From Paenibacillus swuensis (GTDB lineage: Bacteria > Bacillota > Bacilli > Paenibacillales > DY6), in the NCBI RefSeq assembly GCF_001644605.1, contig NZ_CP011388.1:2465001-2529000 (forward strand): a stretch of 64,000 nucleotides of DNA, in the 5' to 3' direction. The notes beneath the pieces are model-generated. The model was not told where the DNA came from and searched no databases. It saw only the letters and a list, made by a program, of their open reading frames with translations. Of this stretch, positions 8,147-17,979 are shown piece after piece (the stretch's first letter is position 1; every line of letters begins with the position of its first letter). The position numbers and the translations under genes were made by a program.

Positions 8147-9258
8147 TCATATCCGGCTACTACGGATTTAACAATAGCGGCGATGAAGCCGTGTTGAAAT
8201 CCATTCTGCTCGCACTTGAAGAGGAAGGGGAGAGACAAGGCGTCCGCATAGAGCCGATTGTGTTATCGGTTAACCCGCCGTTGACCGAGAAGCTTTACGG
8301 TGTCCGCGCGGTTCACCGCATGCGGTTCGCCGAAGTAAGACAAGCCGTGCGTGAGAGCGACGGCTTGATCAGCGGCGGCGGGAGTTTGCTGCAGGATGCC
8401 ACGGGATTGAAGTCGATTCCGTACTATCTCGCGATTGTAAAGATCGCGCAATGGTACGGCAAGCCGACCTTCATTTACTCCCAGGGCATCGGCCCGGTCA
8501 ACCGCCGCGCGTTCTACCCGCTGATCCGGCACGTCTTCAGCCGGGCCAGCTACATCTCGGTCCGCGACGACGAGTCGCGCGACCTGCTGCGGCAGATCGG
8601 CGTCGCGCCGGACGGGATCGGGGTCGTCCCCGATCCCGTCATGGCGATGCCGTTGCCGCAGGCCGCGGAGTCGCCGCGGCCCGAAGCCGCAGGCGCCCCC
8701 GCAACCGACCGCCCCGTGATCGGGGTGTCGGTGCGGTTCTGGAACAAGGACCGGTCGGATCTCGACCGCCTTGTTCAGGGGCTTGCAGCTGCAGCGGCGG
8801 AGCGCGCGGTCCGCTTTCACTTCCTTCCGTTCCATCTGCCTTCGGACGAAGCCGCTTCGGTGTACGTGATGGAACGTCTGCGCACGGCCGCCGCCGGCTC
8901 GGATATCGAGCTTAGCCTCTACGGCGGCTCGGAAGACCCGCAGGCGATGCTGGCCGAGGTCAGCCGCTGCGACTTGCTGATCGGCATGCGTCTGCACTCG
9001 CTGATCTATGCCGCGGGACAAGCCGTGCCGGTCATGGGCATTACATATGATCCGAAGATTGATCATTTCATGAACCGGCTCGGGATGAAGTCCGCGGCGA
9101 CGACCGAGCGGATGGATCCGCAAGCCTTCGCGCAAGAGGCCGTCTCTTTGATCGACGGCAAGGCCGACTGGGTCCGCGCGAAATCGGACCTGATCCGTCA
9201 GCTGAAAGCCGATGCGGTCAAGCCCGCGCAACAAATTGTTAGCTTTTACGTTAAATAG
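8122..9258 (+). CDS. csaB: Polysaccharide pyruvyl transferase CsaB
   Basis: Adds a ketal-linked pyruvate to the secondary cell wall polymer; in Bacillus and Paenibacillus this is the ligand held by SLH domains. The 378-residue product shows the family opening SGYYGFNNSGDEAVL (about 10-24), the central LISGGGSLLQDATG (about 83-96), a GxGPV turn in SQGIGPVN and the C-terminal GMRLHSLIYAA (conserved histidine). TTG 8122 is chosen because AAGGGG (8107-8112) lies 9 bases upstream; TTG 8113 would abut the ribosome site. The middle (about 8480-8970) is clearly more GC-rich than the neighbours and has an Ala/Pro-rich insert (about residues 178-192). Its presence fits the many SLH proteins downstream. 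Confidence 0.92.
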   Translation: MGSSVQKLVISGYYGFNNSGDEAVLKSILLALEEEGERQGVRIEPIVLSVNPPLTEKLYGVRAVHRMRFAEVRQAVRESDGLISGGGSLLQDATGLKSIPYYLAIVKIAQWYGKPTFIYSQGIGPVNRRAFYPLIRHVFSRASYISVRDDESRDLLRQIGVAPDGIGVVPDPVMAMPLPQAAESPRPEAAGAPATDRPVIGVSVRFWNKDRSDLDRLVQGLAAAAAERAVRFHFLPFHLPSDEAASVYVMERLRTAAAGSDIELSLYGGSEDPQAMLAEVSRCDLLIGMRLHSLIYAAGQAVPVMGITYDPKIDHFMNRLGMKSAATTERMDPQAFAQEAVSLIDGKADWVRAKSDLIRQLKADAVKPAQQIVSFYVK

Positions 9259-9275
9259 GTTAAAGGATGGTAACA

Positions 9276-10040
9276 GTGAATTTGAACTCCGCTCCGAATG
9301 CGGAAGATCGGGTTTCGATTTTCGGCGTTCCGTTTTCCAAAATGAATATGCAACAAACCGTGAATCACCTGACGGACCGGATCCTCTCCCGTCAAGTGAC
9401 TCAGGTCATTACGGCGAATCCGATCATGGTCATGTCGGCGCTGGAATCGCCTGAGTACATGGCGATGATGAAGCGCGCCGAACTTGTCGTGCCGGACGGT
9501 ACGGGCGTCGTGTGGGCGGCTAAGCATGTCGGCAATCCTGTGGCCGAACGCGTGCCGGGCTTTGAACTTCTTCATCACCTGCTTCGGGTGGGAGAATCCC
9601 AAGGCTGGAAGGTGTACCTGCTCGGATCTTCTCCGGAGATTGTGCGGGAAACGTATGACAGACTGCGTGCCCAGTTCCCCAAAGTATCCTTTGTCGGATA
9701 CAGGGACGGCTTCTTCGGCGCTTCGGAAGATGCCGAGGTCATCCGCGCAATCCGTGAAACCAATCCGGATTTGTTATTTGTGGCGAGAGGCGCGGACACG
9801 CAAGAGCCTTGGATCGCTCGTTACAAGCAGGAACTGAACGTTCCGTTAATTATGGGTGTCGGCGGCAGCTTTGACGTCATCTCGGGGAAAACCAAGCGCG
9901 CCCCCGCAGCTTTCCAGAAGCTTCATCTCGAATGGTTCTACCGTTTATTGAAGGAACCCACCCGTTACAAACGAATGCTGGCGTTACCGAAATTCGCGGT
10001 AAAAGTGCTGCGGGACAAAGAAAACGTGCAAAAAGGTTAG
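9276..10040 (+). CDS. tagA: TagA/WecG/CpsF-family glycosyltransferase
   Basis: GT26 enzyme that in teichoic acid synthesis transfers ManNAc to undecaprenyl-PP-GlcNAc, the product of TagO. Motifs: TANPIMVMSALESPEY (about 47-62), VVPDGTGVVWAAK (catalytic-region aspartate), VYLLGSSPEI, FVGYRDGFF and the C-terminal GVGGSFDVISGKTKRAP...LEWFYRLLKEP. The usual GxG(x)PxQExWI loop reads ARGADTQEPWI here, an unusual variant of the first glycine. GTG 9276 has AAGGATGG before it; ATG 9267 is an alternative. It is 17 bases after csaB and 118 before tagO, so the product probably builds the linkage unit of the polymer that CsaB decorates. Confidence 0.88.
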   Translation: MNLNSAPNAEDRVSIFGVPFSKMNMQQTVNHLTDRILSRQVTQVITANPIMVMSALESPEYMAMMKRAELVVPDGTGVVWAAKHVGNPVAERVPGFELLHHLLRVGESQGWKVYLLGSSPEIVRETYDRLRAQFPKVSFVGYRDGFFGASEDAEVIRAIRETNPDLLFVARGADTQEPWIARYKQELNVPLIMGVGGSFDVISGKTKRAPAAFQKLHLEWFYRLLKEPTRYKRMLALPKFAVKVLRDKENVQKG

Positions 10041-10158
10041 AATTCTCATCCAAAATTAATGTAGTTTATGAAAAATGAATGAAAATTAAGGTGGAAGTTC
10101 TGGGTTAATGGGAGTATAATTTGGGACGGTATACATTATGGACAATTTGGGGGAAACC

Positions 10159-11277
10159 ATGACTTACATCTACTTGCTTGGTTTTGCTGCCGCGTTAGCC
10201 TTATCTTTCATCTTTACGCCTCTCGTGAAGATGTTCGCGTTCAAGGTCAACGCTGTCGACCGGCCTAACCACAGAAAAGTACACACGCGCATCATGCCGC
10301 GACTTGGGGGACTTGCGATTTTCGCAGCTTTTGCCGGAACGTACTTTATCCTGTCTCCTTGGTTACATCTGGACAAACACAATTTAAACCTAATACACGG
10401 CTTACTAGCCGGCGGTACCATTATTGTTATTATTGGTGCGCTGGATGATAGATTCGAATTATCGGCTAAAGTGAAATTGTTGGGCCAGATCATTGCGGCT
10501 TGCGTAGTCGTCTTTGGCTTTGGGATTAAAGTGAATTTCTATAACGTGCCTTTCGGGGACCCGATGATGCCGATTCAAGATTGGATTGCCATTCCGCTCA
10601 CGATTTTCTGGATCGTCGGTGTGACGAATGCCATCAATCTGATTGACGGGCTCGACGGTTTGGCAGCGGGCGTATCTGGCATCGCTACGGCGACCATCCT
10701 GGTGCTTGCTCTATTCATGGTCAACGGCGGAACGGTAATCTTGATCAGTTCCCTGTTACTGGGCAGCATTATTGGATTCCTGTTCTTTAATTTTCATCCG
10801 GCGAAGATCTTTATGGGCGATTCCGGATCGCTGTTTCTGGGTTTCAGTCTTGCGACCTTATCCATCATGGGCTTTAAGCAAGCAACCCTCGTTTCGTTTA
10901 TTATCCCGCTGTTCATCATCGGCGTGCCGCTGTCGGATACATTCTTCGCGATCGTTCGCCGTTGGGTGAATAACAAGCCGATTTTTGCTCCGGACAAAGG
11001 TCATTTGCATCATTGCCTGCAGCAACTGGGCTTCAGCCATCGCAAGACCGTTCTGATGATCTACGGCGTGGCGTTATTCTTCGGAACAACGGCGGTCGTT
11101 CTGTCTCAGGTATCCCAGATTGCGAACTGGGTGACGGTTCTCGTGATCGCGGCAACCATCGTCGTGCTGCAACTGGGTGCGGAAGTGATCGGGATTGTGG
11201 ATCGCTCGCGCAGACCGCTGCTCTCCGTATTGCAACGGCTGCGTATGAAGACGGAAACCGATACGAATTCCAAGTAA
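10159..11277 (+). CDS. tagO: Undecaprenyl-phosphate GlcNAc-1-phosphate transferase TagO
   Basis: Polyprenyl-phosphate sugar-1-phosphate transferase (MraY/WecA superfamily), first committed step of wall teichoic acid or secondary polymer synthesis. It has about ten membrane spans and the cytoplasmic signatures AVDRPNHRKVHTRIMPRLGG (about 28-47), GALDDRFELSAK, NAINLIDGLDGLAAG (catalytic aspartate region), FNFHPAKIFMGDSGSLFLG and the C-terminal PDKGHLHHCL. 372 residues from ATG 10159, which has GGGGGA just upstream; ATG 10138 lacks a ribosome site. A TATAAT at 10115-10120 could serve as -10 but no good -35 is visible. Confidence 0.93.
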   Translation: MTYIYLLGFAAALALSFIFTPLVKMFAFKVNAVDRPNHRKVHTRIMPRLGGLAIFAAFAGTYFILSPWLHLDKHNLNLIHGLLAGGTIIVIIGALDDRFELSAKVKLLGQIIAACVVVFGFGIKVNFYNVPFGDPMMPIQDWIAIPLTIFWIVGVTNAINLIDGLDGLAAGVSGIATATILVLALFMVNGGTVILISSLLLGSIIGFLFFNFHPAKIFMGDSGSLFLGFSLATLSIMGFKQATLVSFIIPLFIIGVPLSDTFFAIVRRWVNNKPIFAPDKGHLHHCLQQLGFSHRKTVLMIYGVALFFGTTAVVLSQVSQIANWVTVLVIAATIVVLQLGAEVIGIVDRSRRPLLSVLQRLRMKTETDTNSK

Positions 11278-11302
11278 ACTTGCACTCATACGTATATTAC
11301 AG

Positions 11303-11334
11303 AAGCTTCGTCCATCTGGACGGAGCTTTTTTCC
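11303..11334 (+). terminator. Intrinsic terminator after tagO
   Basis: Stem AAGCTTCGTCC / GGACGGAGCTT with loop ATCT, followed by TTTTTCC. It closes the csaB-tagA-tagO group. Confidence 0.85.
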
Positions 11335-11443
11335 ATTTCAAAATAAGCTAAACAATTCACAGGGAGAAGACGATATAAACAATAGAAGTAGGTCGTCAGA
11401 ACCTGATGATTTACCACAACGAGAGTGTCTTTTGGAGGAAACT

Positions 11444-13096
11444 ATGCGTACTAAATCCCTGATCATAATGGCGTTAACGCTTCTATTCTATGTGCTGATG
11501 GCCTCGTATGCAGGGGCGGCGGGATCCGTGCTGAAGCTGAAGCCGGGCAAGATAACGGCGGTGAATCCGAAGAGCAAGTCTGTCACGGTCGCTTTCACGG
11601 CTAAGGAACGTCAAACCTATACTGTAAGCTCGCGCACCCGCTTGCTTGTGAACGGGGTGGCCGTTCCATTTAACGTGTTTCGCACAGGGATGAATGTTCA
11701 AGTTTCCTTGCGGGATGGACAATTTACGCAGTTGCAAGGATTCACCAGACAGGAGAAAGCGGTCATTCCTAAAGCTTCCAAGTACCGGAACGGAACCGTA
11801 ACCGCGGTGGAAGGAAATCGGGTATGGGTGCAACGATCGTTTGGCGAGATTGAGGATTACCAAGTGGTGTCCAGTACGGCTGTTTTGAAGAATGGGAAAC
11901 GTGCGGATTTAGCTGCTTTATATGCGGGAGACCGGGTCAAGCTGTTACTGAACGACATCCGTTCCAAAAACTTGGCGCAATTAGAAATCCAGACTCAATC
12001 CGTGGAACTGAGCAATGTCTACAAAGGCAAGCTCCAGAACTTTGACAAGCTCAATAATACGATAACGCTCACCCATGTGGAGGTATTGTCCGATGGGATG
12101 TGGAAGACGTTCAAACCTCTTCTTACATTAGATGTGGATGTGGAACAATCCGCTTATAACGGATTCACCAAGGTGCCTTGGACGGAAATCAATACTTATG
12201 CGGATCAGCCGGTCTATATGGCAACACGAATGCAGATGAGTCGCGAGCAGGTTACAAAGATGTTGATTCAGTCGGCTTTTGAACAGATCTACACGGACCG
12301 GGTTTCCCAGACGAACTTTAATACAGATACCTTCACTTTGATCGGCAGTCAGCATTTCACCGTGCATCCGGGAACTTTGTTAATCCGTAACGGCCGTCTG
12401 GTTGATCAATACAGCATTCGAAATGCGGCTCACGCTTATGTTTCGGCGGCGGATGCCAATCAGGGCTTTTATCCGATGGCCAACATTATTCAGATCCAGA
12501 ATGAGGGTTTGGAGCAAGAGCGGCATATGCAAGACGGCATGTACTGGGGGACGTTGGATACGTTGGTTGAAGGACGCCTGTTCCTGAAAGACTTTATTGC
12601 TCTCGAGAATCACGAGTGGGAGTTTCAACACGGCGGCACGCAAGAGCTATTTTATGATATGGACACAAGAATTTACGATCTGACGAAGAACCTCTCCGTT
12701 GAGCCTGAGGAGTTTGACCGTCAGAATTACGCCATTGATGATACAAGCAGTGCGGCCAACTACACGAAAGATTGGTACGGGTACATGTATGTCAGGGATC
12801 AGCGGATCGTTAGCATTGCGGTTAAGCAGAGCGTGGACGCGTATCATCAGTTCAAGACGAATTCGGCCAAAGTGGTTTCGGTGACAGGCAACAGCATGAA
12901 TGTGGAGAATGTGCGGGAATGGAACAACACCCGCGATAGCTGGCTTACCGTCAGTCAAGTGCTGAACAAGATCGATGCGGACAAAGCGATTATCATGAAA
13001 GACGGAAGAAAAGCAAGTCTGAGCGACATTCAGCCAGGCAGCAATATTTACACTGTTCGGAACGGCAGCTCCGCCGTGTTCATACTCATCACGTAA
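11444..13096 (+). CDS. Secreted protein of unknown function with repeated small beta domains
   Basis: 550 residues with a clear signal peptide (MRTKSLIIMALTLLFYVLMASYAGAAG, cleavage probably after AGA). The mature part contains repeated units of the form G-x-(I/V)-T-A-V/x-x-x-x-x-(V/I)-x-(V/L) followed by a short V-x-x-x-T-x-(L/V)-x-x-N-G element (about residues 35-65, 110-165, 190-225 and near the C-terminus). These read as OB/SH3-like barrels. No SLH domain is present. RBS GGAGG (11434-11438) lies 5 bases before ATG 11444. The stop is 25 bases before the next SLH gene, so these probably form one operon of envelope proteins. I do not recognise a defined function. Confidence 0.6.
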   Translation: MRTKSLIIMALTLLFYVLMASYAGAAGSVLKLKPGKITAVNPKSKSVTVAFTAKERQTYTVSSRTRLLVNGVAVPFNVFRTGMNVQVSLRDGQFTQLQGFTRQEKAVIPKASKYRNGTVTAVEGNRVWVQRSFGEIEDYQVVSSTAVLKNGKRADLAALYAGDRVKLLLNDIRSKNLAQLEIQTQSVELSNVYKGKLQNFDKLNNTITLTHVEVLSDGMWKTFKPLLTLDVDVEQSAYNGFTKVPWTEINTYADQPVYMATRMQMSREQVTKMLIQSAFEQIYTDRVSQTNFNTDTFTLIGSQHFTVHPGTLLIRNGRLVDQYSIRNAAHAYVSAADANQGFYPMANIIQIQNEGLEQERHMQDGMYWGTLDTLVEGRLFLKDFIALENHEWEFQHGGTQELFYDMDTRIYDLTKNLSVEPEEFDRQNYAIDDTSSAANYTKDWYGYMYVRDQRIVSIAVKQSVDAYHQFKTNSAKVVSVTGNSMNVENVREWNNTRDSWLTVSQVLNKIDADKAIIMKDGRKASLSDIQPGSNIYTVRNGSSAVFILIT

Positions 13097-13121
13097 CAAC
13101 AACAGGAAGGGAGGGAATGCA

Positions 13122-14597
13122 TTGTTTTCGCGCACAAAAACAGGTCAGAAGCTACTGATAGCCGGGTTGTTGCTGGCACTGGGATGGCCGGTGACCGGAT
13201 CCGCCTCTCCGCCGGATTACGCCGGTGGTGTCAATAACGAGTATAAATATGAAGAAGTTGTATTTTTGAGCGGAGAGCCCATAACCTTTTCCGGCAAAAT
13301 GACCCGATCCGAGAAAACAGCCAAAGGCGTTACCACGATAGGATATTCGTTTGCTTTAATTTCCGTGGACCCGAACCACAAAGGGAAACTTAGCCGCAAG
13401 CAAACCTTCGTCACAACCGAAACGCTGCGGCCGGATAAGGGGCAGACCACAACCAATACGCTGCTTTCCAGAGGGTATAAGGAAGATATCGAAATCTCGG
13501 GTCGGAAGTACACGCTGGCTGATTACCAATTCTCCAAGTCGGATGTGATCGACAATCGTCCTGTGAGCGACTATTACTCCGGTAACCTCGCCGGCAAAAA
13601 AGTGTACATAGCGAACAAGGGAAAGACCGATGAAGAGGAAATAACGGTAACGCTAAGCGGGGGAGATGTCGGATTCAAGAATTTCTGGGGCTCCGCGGAA
13701 TCTCAGGTGATTAACCAGACCATTGCGGCGAAGAAATGGAACGGGACCGTGAAATCCACAACCTCGGACAGTGTCACGAAAAAGCTGATTTATCAGGATA
13801 ATATTGCGAATCATACAAGCTTTGACGGCGGGTATATGCGGGTTATGAACGGGGAAATGGCTTCCCGGTATGAGTACAACATGCCTGTGAACGATCCAGC
13901 GACAGGGGGGCCTTCGGCTGCGAATCGCAACATTGGCGAAATTCGCTTGATTCAAGAGCGCGTTCCGGGGATCGAAAGGTTGATTGTTCCGAAGTTCAGG
14001 GATACGCAGAATCATTGGGCGCAAGAGTCGATTGAGAAGTTGTATTCATTGGATATTCTGACGGAGAAGACAGAGATCTATGCTCCGAACATCGCCATGA
14101 ACCGTTATGATTTTACCGTGGCCGTCATGAAGGCTGCTGATACGCGCGTGCTTGCCAAAGGGAAAGAACAAGCATCGGTATCAGGAAACTTGTTGTTTCG
14201 CGATTTGAGCGTCAAGGATGCCAATTATAAATATATGTTGAGCGCAAGTAGTAAGGGGATCGTATCCGGCGTTACACCGAATCTCTTTAGCCCAAACAGT
14301 CCTCTTACGAGAGCGCAAGCTGTATCCATTCTGATCCGGGCATTAGGATTGGAGACACAGGCGCCGAAGACGGCATACACAACTTCGTTTGAGGATGATC
14401 GCTTCATTCCATATTGGGCCAAGGATGCGGTATATGCCGCTCAAGAGGTGGGCTTGATCATCGGGGCAAGCGATAACCGATTTAAACCGAATGATGTCAT
14501 GACCCGTGCGGATGCGGCAGTGATGCTGGCCCGGTTTCTGGAGTTTATCGAGAAAGATCTGAAGACGGATTACACCGACAACATCGTATTATACTAG
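13122..14597 (+). CDS. SLH-domain surface protein (C-terminal anchor)
   Basis: 491 residues: signal peptide (LLIAGLLLALGWPVTGSAS), an N-terminal beta-rich region of about 260 residues of unknown fold, then three SLH domains at the C-terminus. These begin FRDTQNHWAQESIEKLYSLD, LFRDLSVKDANYKYMLSASS and FEDDRFIPYWAKDAVYAAQE, the later two with GIVSG.../GLIIG... and LTRAQAV/MTRADAA turns. SLH trimers bind pyruvylated secondary wall polymer, consistent with csaB upstream. TTG 13122 with AAGGGAGGG (13108-13114). Function of the N-terminal part unknown. Confidence 0.82.
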   Translation: MFSRTKTGQKLLIAGLLLALGWPVTGSASPPDYAGGVNNEYKYEEVVFLSGEPITFSGKMTRSEKTAKGVTTIGYSFALISVDPNHKGKLSRKQTFVTTETLRPDKGQTTTNTLLSRGYKEDIEISGRKYTLADYQFSKSDVIDNRPVSDYYSGNLAGKKVYIANKGKTDEEEITVTLSGGDVGFKNFWGSAESQVINQTIAAKKWNGTVKSTTSDSVTKKLIYQDNIANHTSFDGGYMRVMNGEMASRYEYNMPVNDPATGGPSAANRNIGEIRLIQERVPGIERLIVPKFRDTQNHWAQESIEKLYSLDILTEKTEIYAPNIAMNRYDFTVAVMKAADTRVLAKGKEQASVSGNLLFRDLSVKDANYKYMLSASSKGIVSGVTPNLFSPNSPLTRAQAVSILIRALGLETQAPKTAYTTSFEDDRFIPYWAKDAVYAAQEVGLIIGASDNRFKPNDVMTRADAAVMLARFLEFIEKDLKTDYTDNIVLY

Positions 14598-14620
14598 CCA
14601 AAATGACAGGAGTGATTAGC

Positions 14621-15865
14621 ATGAAAGAATGGAATCGCATCGGTTTGCGGACCAGATGGGTGGGAGCGGCGTTAAGTCTGCAGTTGGTGACCATGGCCGT
14701 CATTCCGGTCGCCTCGGCCGCCGCGTTCAAAGATACGAAAGGCAACTTTGCCGAAAGCGCGATTGATGCTCTGCATCAGCAGGGAGTGATCAGCGGATTT
14801 GCCAACGGAACGTTCAAGCCTAATCAGTCGATTACGAGGGTGGAATTTTTCACATTGTTGAACAAAGTGATGGGGTATACGAATGCGGATACGCCGATGT
14901 TCGCGGATGTGAGCTCTAAATCGTGGTTTTATGAGCAAGTGGGCATTGCGGTGGGCTCTGGGTATATTCAAGGGGAATATCAGGACGGCGGCAAGTTGAG
15001 TCCCACCATACCGATTACAAGACAAGAAGTGGCCAGTATGCTGGCGAAGTCGCTTAAATTGCCTTTAGATAATAACGCTGCAGTCAAGCTTCCATATAAA
15101 GATAGCGCGCAAGTAAACAGCTGGCGTAAATCCGCGGTTCAATCCGTGGTTAGCGCACAGCTGATGGCGGGGATGCCGGACCGTACGTTCCGACCGGCGG
15201 AAGCTGTGAGCCGTGCACAAGTAGCCGCCATTTTGAAACGGGTCGTTGACAATTATATGGGCGGCACATCCGCGGGTTCAAGCGGCGGTAACAGCAGTAA
15301 CGGCGGCGGGTCCGCGCTTACATACAAGCCGCTGAACCCGATTACGCTAAACCTTAACGCATCAGCCGCTCAATTCTTGCCAACGTATGTGGATGCTGTA
15401 CTGGGGACTTCCGTAAGCAAAGTAGCTGTTACTTGGCCAAGCATCCCGACGAACGAAATCGGCAAATTCACTTACGAAGGTACGCTGAGCGGATCTACAT
15501 ACAAACCGAAGCTCATTGTGTTTGTCGTTGATCCGTCGGCTGCCGGCAATGGCGGGAATACAGGCACGCCGGGAACAGGCACGGGGACAACCTCGCCGCC
15601 GATCACGATTAACGGTCCTGCTTTAAGCGATGTCAAGATCAGCTTCAGTTCGCTGTTCTCTACCATTATCGTTCGTTCCAACGATAAAGTGACCTCCGTT
15701 ATGGCGGGCAGCGACGTTATGCATTATGAGGGCGGAAATTCCTTCAGTCTGGCAACGGCCGGATTAAAGTTGGGGCAGAAGATCACCATTAAAGCGCTGG
15801 ATATTCAAGGTAAAGTGATTGAACAGAAGGATTACATCGTACAATCCACAACGAATGGAAATTAA
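14621..15865 (+). CDS. SLH-domain surface protein (N-terminal anchor)
   Basis: 414 residues. A signal peptide (VGAALSLQLVTMAVIPVASAA) is followed directly by three SLH domains (AFKDTKGNFAESAIDALHQQ; MFADVSSKSWFYEQVGIAVG; PYKDSAQVNSWRKSAVQSVV). Then come a Gly/Ser linker (about 218-236), an Ig-like bacterial domain (about 240-300) and a second Gly/Thr-rich linker before a C-terminal beta domain. ATG 14621 has AGGAGTG (14608-14614) upstream; ATG 14603 has none. It lies 23 bases after the previous SLH gene and 14 before the next secreted protein, so probably one operon. It could be an adaptor or display protein on the wall; no enzyme domain is visible. Confidence 0.82.
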   Translation: MKEWNRIGLRTRWVGAALSLQLVTMAVIPVASAAAFKDTKGNFAESAIDALHQQGVISGFANGTFKPNQSITRVEFFTLLNKVMGYTNADTPMFADVSSKSWFYEQVGIAVGSGYIQGEYQDGGKLSPTIPITRQEVASMLAKSLKLPLDNNAAVKLPYKDSAQVNSWRKSAVQSVVSAQLMAGMPDRTFRPAEAVSRAQVAAILKRVVDNYMGGTSAGSSGGNSSNGGGSALTYKPLNPITLNLNASAAQFLPTYVDAVLGTSVSKVAVTWPSIPTNEIGKFTYEGTLSGSTYKPKLIVFVVDPSAAGNGGNTGTPGTGTGTTSPPITINGPALSDVKISFSSLFSTIIVRSNDKVTSVMAGSDVMHYEGGNSFSLATAGLKLGQKITIKALDIQGKVIEQKDYIVQSTTNGN

Positions 15866-15879
15866 GGGGGAGTAGTTCA

Positions 15880-17841
15880 ATGTTTACACAAAACATGTTT
15901 GACAATATGAAGAAGGCTGTAATCGGTTCGGCTTTTCTGGTAACGGTGACGGTGGCGTCCTTGGTTGGGGCTCCGTCTACGGCTGATGCTTATCAACCTA
16001 CGCCATTGGAAAATAGTTTTTACCCGGAAAACAACGAGTCAGGCGTACCTTCCCAATTGCCCTATGTCAGAGTAAGCTTTAACAGTAATCCAGGCGAAAT
16101 TATCGGTGCGCATACGCCGGCAACCATTTCGATTGATAAATTGGATGGAGCTGCGGAGCAACAAGCTAAAATCCAGGTCATTGAAATGTCTACGAACACA
16201 CCTGTCCATGCTATGCTTGCTAGTACGGATGTAAACGGTGACGGAGTTCTGGATCCGGAGTTGATTGTAACAGGAAATACGCTTGCCATTAAAGTAAATC
16301 CCTTTGATGCAACAAAAGCGGTCAACGATCCGAACAATAAGAATCGGTTAAAGCCGGGTGAATCTTATCAAGTTATTATCCCGCAAGGAAGTATTGTCCA
16401 TAAAACAGGCGATACCTCCAAAGACAATAACAAAGCTATTAGTTGGACATTTACGGTTGAGCGCAAGCCTACGCCAGCGAACTTTAGCTTTCAACCAGGA
16501 AATCAAACCTTTAAATTTACTCCCGGCATCGTAAATACGGGTCTTCCGAATAACGTGCATGCCCATGGAGTAGGATACCGCAAGACGCTGGTCCTTGAAT
16601 TTCAGAACGGTGTTAAGCCTAATGTTCCGGAGAATACAATCGTTATATCAGGTAACGAGCTGAGCCCGTCCGCAACACCTCATAATCCGACAACTATTAC
16701 TAAACAAGACGTTACATCATCTAACACTTTAAACGTGACGATGCCTGTCGGGAATCCGCTAAGAGCTAACCATTTGTACACTGTATCCATAAGTAATACC
16801 TTGACGGACGAAGATGCAAGTATCGTTAAGTATTTCAATATAAAGCCTACAACACCAAGTCCGGTTCAAGTGAAAGCTCCGGGTACTAAGACTGTTGCTC
16901 AGTATAAATCTGAGGTGGTGGCCTACGCCGAACAGGTTAGACGTTATGCTTTCAATGCCATATATCCGTATTTCATGACGACCGACGCCAAAGTAATCGG
17001 AGCGGGTAACGAAGCGGCTAAACTGGCTTCATTAGCCATAAACACGTCCAGAAATATTTCATTAGACACAACCACCGCCACGGCGGCACTTTTACACACA
17101 ACCTATGCGGAACCGTTATATCAAGCAATAGAAGCAGCAACAACGGGGTTTGACGCAGTAGTCAACGCCAACTATTCTTATGCACCTGCTTCAACGCAAA
17201 GTGATCTAATCAGTACAGCCGCTACCAATAAGTATCCTTTAAAGAATGACCCAATCTTTATCCGATTCTCTACGTTTCGTGATTTTAAGCAAACGCTAGT
17301 TGATCCTGCAACCGCCACAGTACAGAACATTAACAACACGATCCTTTCCATTGAACCTCCGCGAAGGGTTGGCGTCGTTATTCCAAAGAGTTATATCAAG
17401 AGCATTCAGACACTACACTATGTTCAAGGGCTTGTACCTAGTTCCCAAGGCAATAACTTAACGAATATTGATATAGCCGCGGATTCGGATGTTGATAAAG
17501 TGATCATTACCTCTAACAGAGGTGTCCGGGTATTGAATTCCAAAGTTAACAATGTATGGACAGCCGGTTATGCCGGACTTGAGGCGGACGGACTTAACGA
17601 GGTTAGAATACAGGCTTACGATAAATACGGACAAATTCTTGAAGAACGTAATTTTAAATTGGCTGTTGACGGAACAGATCCGTTGAAAGAAGATTATCTC
17701 CCGAAAGAAAGTAAGGTGCTTGGGAAAACTTACAGCCTTCATGAACTCATGGAAGACCCTAAGTTATTCTCTGAAGTGTTGCTTCACTTCCCGGTAAGCA
17801 AACTAAACGAGCTAGGCATTTTCCTTCCATATACACCATAA
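15880..17841 (+). CDS. Large secreted protein with Ig-like domains, function unknown
   Basis: 653 residues with a signal peptide (AVIGSAFLVTVTVASLVGAPSTADA). The mature N-terminal half resembles Big_5/SbsA-type Ig-like modules (PYVRVSFNSNPGEIIGAHTPATISID; LKPGESYQVIIPQGSIVHKTGD...ISWTFTVERKP). A second such module follows (HLYTVSISNTLTDEDAS), then a helical segment (about 330-430) and another beta domain with LNEVRIQAYDKYGQ. No SLH domain, so retention may depend on the neighbouring SLH proteins. Start ATG 15880 after GGGGGAG (15866-15872). Codon usage drifts towards AT in the second half. Last gene of the envelope operon. Confidence 0.55.
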   Translation: MFTQNMFDNMKKAVIGSAFLVTVTVASLVGAPSTADAYQPTPLENSFYPENNESGVPSQLPYVRVSFNSNPGEIIGAHTPATISIDKLDGAAEQQAKIQVIEMSTNTPVHAMLASTDVNGDGVLDPELIVTGNTLAIKVNPFDATKAVNDPNNKNRLKPGESYQVIIPQGSIVHKTGDTSKDNNKAISWTFTVERKPTPANFSFQPGNQTFKFTPGIVNTGLPNNVHAHGVGYRKTLVLEFQNGVKPNVPENTIVISGNELSPSATPHNPTTITKQDVTSSNTLNVTMPVGNPLRANHLYTVSISNTLTDEDASIVKYFNIKPTTPSPVQVKAPGTKTVAQYKSEVVAYAEQVRRYAFNAIYPYFMTTDAKVIGAGNEAAKLASLAINTSRNISLDTTTATAALLHTTYAEPLYQAIEAATTGFDAVVNANYSYAPASTQSDLISTAATNKYPLKNDPIFIRFSTFRDFKQTLVDPATATVQNINNTILSIEPPRRVGVVIPKSYIKSIQTLHYVQGLVPSSQGNNLTNIDIAADSDVDKVIITSNRGVRVLNSKVNNVWTAGYAGLEADGLNEVRIQAYDKYGQILEERNFKLAVDGTDPLKEDYLPKESKVLGKTYSLHELMEDPKLFSEVLLHFPVSKLNELGIFLPYTP

Positions 17842-17846
17842 ACACC

Positions 17847-17874
17847 AAGCCGTGCAGCTTAAGTTGCGCGGCTT
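17847..17874 (+). terminator. Hairpin after the envelope-protein operon
   Basis: Near-palindrome AAGCCGTGCAGCTT / AAGTTGCGCGGCTT. There is no real T-run (GTCTATG), so it is either a weak terminator or an mRNA 3' end. Confidence 0.5.
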
Positions 17875-17900
17875 GTCTATGAGTTGCCATATATTAAATT

Positions 17901-17929
17901 TTGTTTTCACAGAGCTTTTGAGATACAAT
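17901..17929 (+). promoter_or_regulatory. Possible promoter of the small coiled-coil gene
   Basis: TTGTTT (17901-17906), 17 bases, TACAAT (17924-17929), about 50 bases before the start at 17980. Confidence 0.4.
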
Positions 17930-17979
17930 AGAGGCATTACTTACTTAATTTACAAATATACACACAAAAGGTGATTATA

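Noticed and set aside
8263-9234. 323-residue - strand frame across csaB
   Set aside because: Caused by high GC in csaB; the + strand shows all pyruvyl transferase motifs.
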